From NCBI GenBank assembly GCA_900315315.1, contig OMYT01000008.1:1-64000 (forward strand): a stretch of 64,000 nucleotides of DNA. The letters are read 5' to 3'. Each line of letters opens with the position of its first letter. Position 1 is the first letter of the stretch. The notes beneath the pieces were generated by a model. It was not told where the DNA came from, did no database searches, and was given only the letters and a program-made list of their open reading frames with translations. The position numbers and the translations under genes were made by a program. Source of the stretch: an uncultured Eubacteriales bacterium (GTDB taxonomy: Bacteria > Bacillota > Clostridia > Christensenellales > Aristaeellaceae). Of the stretch, positions 63,536-64,000 are shown piece after piece.

Positions 63536-64000
63536 GCTTCTATTGCCTCCTGACTGTTGGAATTCCCGGCGTCGCCGCTCTTGTGCTGATCAGATTCCAG
63601 CGTCGCGAGTTTCATAATAGCTTCCTGGCTGACATCTTCATAGTCGATGCAGCCCGTGATGCGGCCGTCGTACATAACGTATACCCGGTCCGCCATATTG
63701 ATGATCTCGGGCAGTTCCGAGGAGATCATGATGATGGATACGCCCTGTTTGGTCAGTTCGTTCATGATCTCATAGATCTCCGCTTTGGCGCCGACGTCAA
63801 CGCCGCGGGTCGGTTCATCCAGGATCAGGATCTTCGGCTCTGTGGCCAGCCACCGGCCGATCATAACCTTCTGCTGGTTGCCGCCGGAGAGGTTGGTAAC
63901 CGCCTGATCGAGTGAAGGGGTCTTGGTGTGCATCTTATCCACGAATTCCTGGGTGATCTCCCGCTCTTTCTTCGTGTTGACCATCAGGTTCTTGATAAAC
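63532..64000 (-). CDS. rbsA: Sugar ABC transporter ATP-binding protein, C-terminal part (5' end off window)
   Basis: The visible 156 residues are the end of the second nucleotide-binding domain of an RbsA/MglA-type ATPase: [16 protein letters not shown] signature, [20 protein letters not shown] (Walker B and D-loop) and [19 protein letters not shown] (H-loop region replaced by SSE, as usual in this family). The frame is open at the right edge, so the gene starts beyond it. Coupled to the RbsC-type permease. Confidence 0.9.
   Translation of the reverse strand, partial: FIKNLMVNTKKEREITQEFVDKMHTKTPSLDQAVTNLSGGNQQKVMIGRWLATEPKILILDEPTRGVDVGAKAEIYEIMNELTKQGVSIIMISSELPEIINMADRVYVMYDGRITGCIDYEDVSQEAIMKLATLESDQHKSGDAGNSNSQEAIEA

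Overview
The window looks like a chromosomal segment from a gut- or rumen-type Clostridia (Firmicutes). The evidence is an HU gene with a Firmicutes-style promoter, strong AGGAGG-type ribosome binding sites, a LoaP/NusG-paralogue-led exopolysaccharide locus with a fused chain-length regulator/BY-kinase and an EpsG polymerase, Clostridial type IV pilus-like pseudopilins, and ChvE/RbsC-type sugar ABC transporters. Almost everything is on the minus strand, so operons read from high to low coordinates. The only confident plus-strand gene is an AAA ATPase at 14-15 kb. I saw no tRNA, rRNA, CRISPR array or complete insertion sequence.

Region 1, 1-12.9 kb: three co-oriented secreted proteins built from immunoglobulin-like modules (BIG2, MBG/YDG, InlB-B/MucBP-like). 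The largest runs off the left edge at more than 3,200 residues and carries 17 tandem units of about 88 residues. It has an apparent one-base frameshift near 7171. Region 2, 13.2-15.0 kb: an accessory islet with an internally deleted RhuM-family gene, a duplicated scrap of the pilT 3' end, a promoter, a 29-bp tandem repeat and an AAA ATPase. Region 3, 15.0-19.9 kb: a tightly overlapping type IV pilus-like operon (PilT ATPase, four small membrane/pseudopilin-like proteins, a PilC/GspF platform protein) behind a transglutaminase-like protein. HU stands alone next to it.

Region 4, 20.6-51.85 kb: a roughly 31-kb exopolysaccharide locus with a good promoter in front of a LoaP-like antiterminator gene. 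In transcription order it holds LoaP, a 1,177-residue secreted YD-type repeat protein, a Wzz/BY-kinase, an LCP protein, a small ORF, a MucBP-like secreted protein, an unusual OppA-like protein, an AAA/PD-(D/E)XK protein, a coiled-coil protein, a Zn-phospholipase-C-like protein, an aldo/keto reductase, glycosyltransferases (GT2, GT4, GT14, GT32), EpsG, a pyruvyl-transferase-like protein, a Wzx flippase, LicD, an IspD/TarI-like cytidylyltransferase and two SDR epimerases. The glycosyltransferase block (about 23-35 kb) is visibly more A+T-rich than its flanks, as expected of a horizontally exchanged specificity region. I see no initiating sugar-phosphate transferase.

Region 5, 51.9-57.1 kb: miaA (with an apparent frameshift just after the start), a zinc-ribbon protein, two adjacent aldo/keto reductases and a secreted leucine-rich-repeat protein. 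Region 6, 57.1-64 kb: a ChvE-type multiple-sugar ABC operon with two adjacent permeases, and the end of a second RbsAC-type operon.

Scattered between genes are five copies of an interspersed structured repeat. Its central hairpin changes sequence between copies while staying perfectly paired, and in three cases it abuts or overlaps a stop codon. I consider this repeat family, the LoaP-linked YD-repeat protein and an unnamed module shared by two surface proteins the most promising undescribed features.
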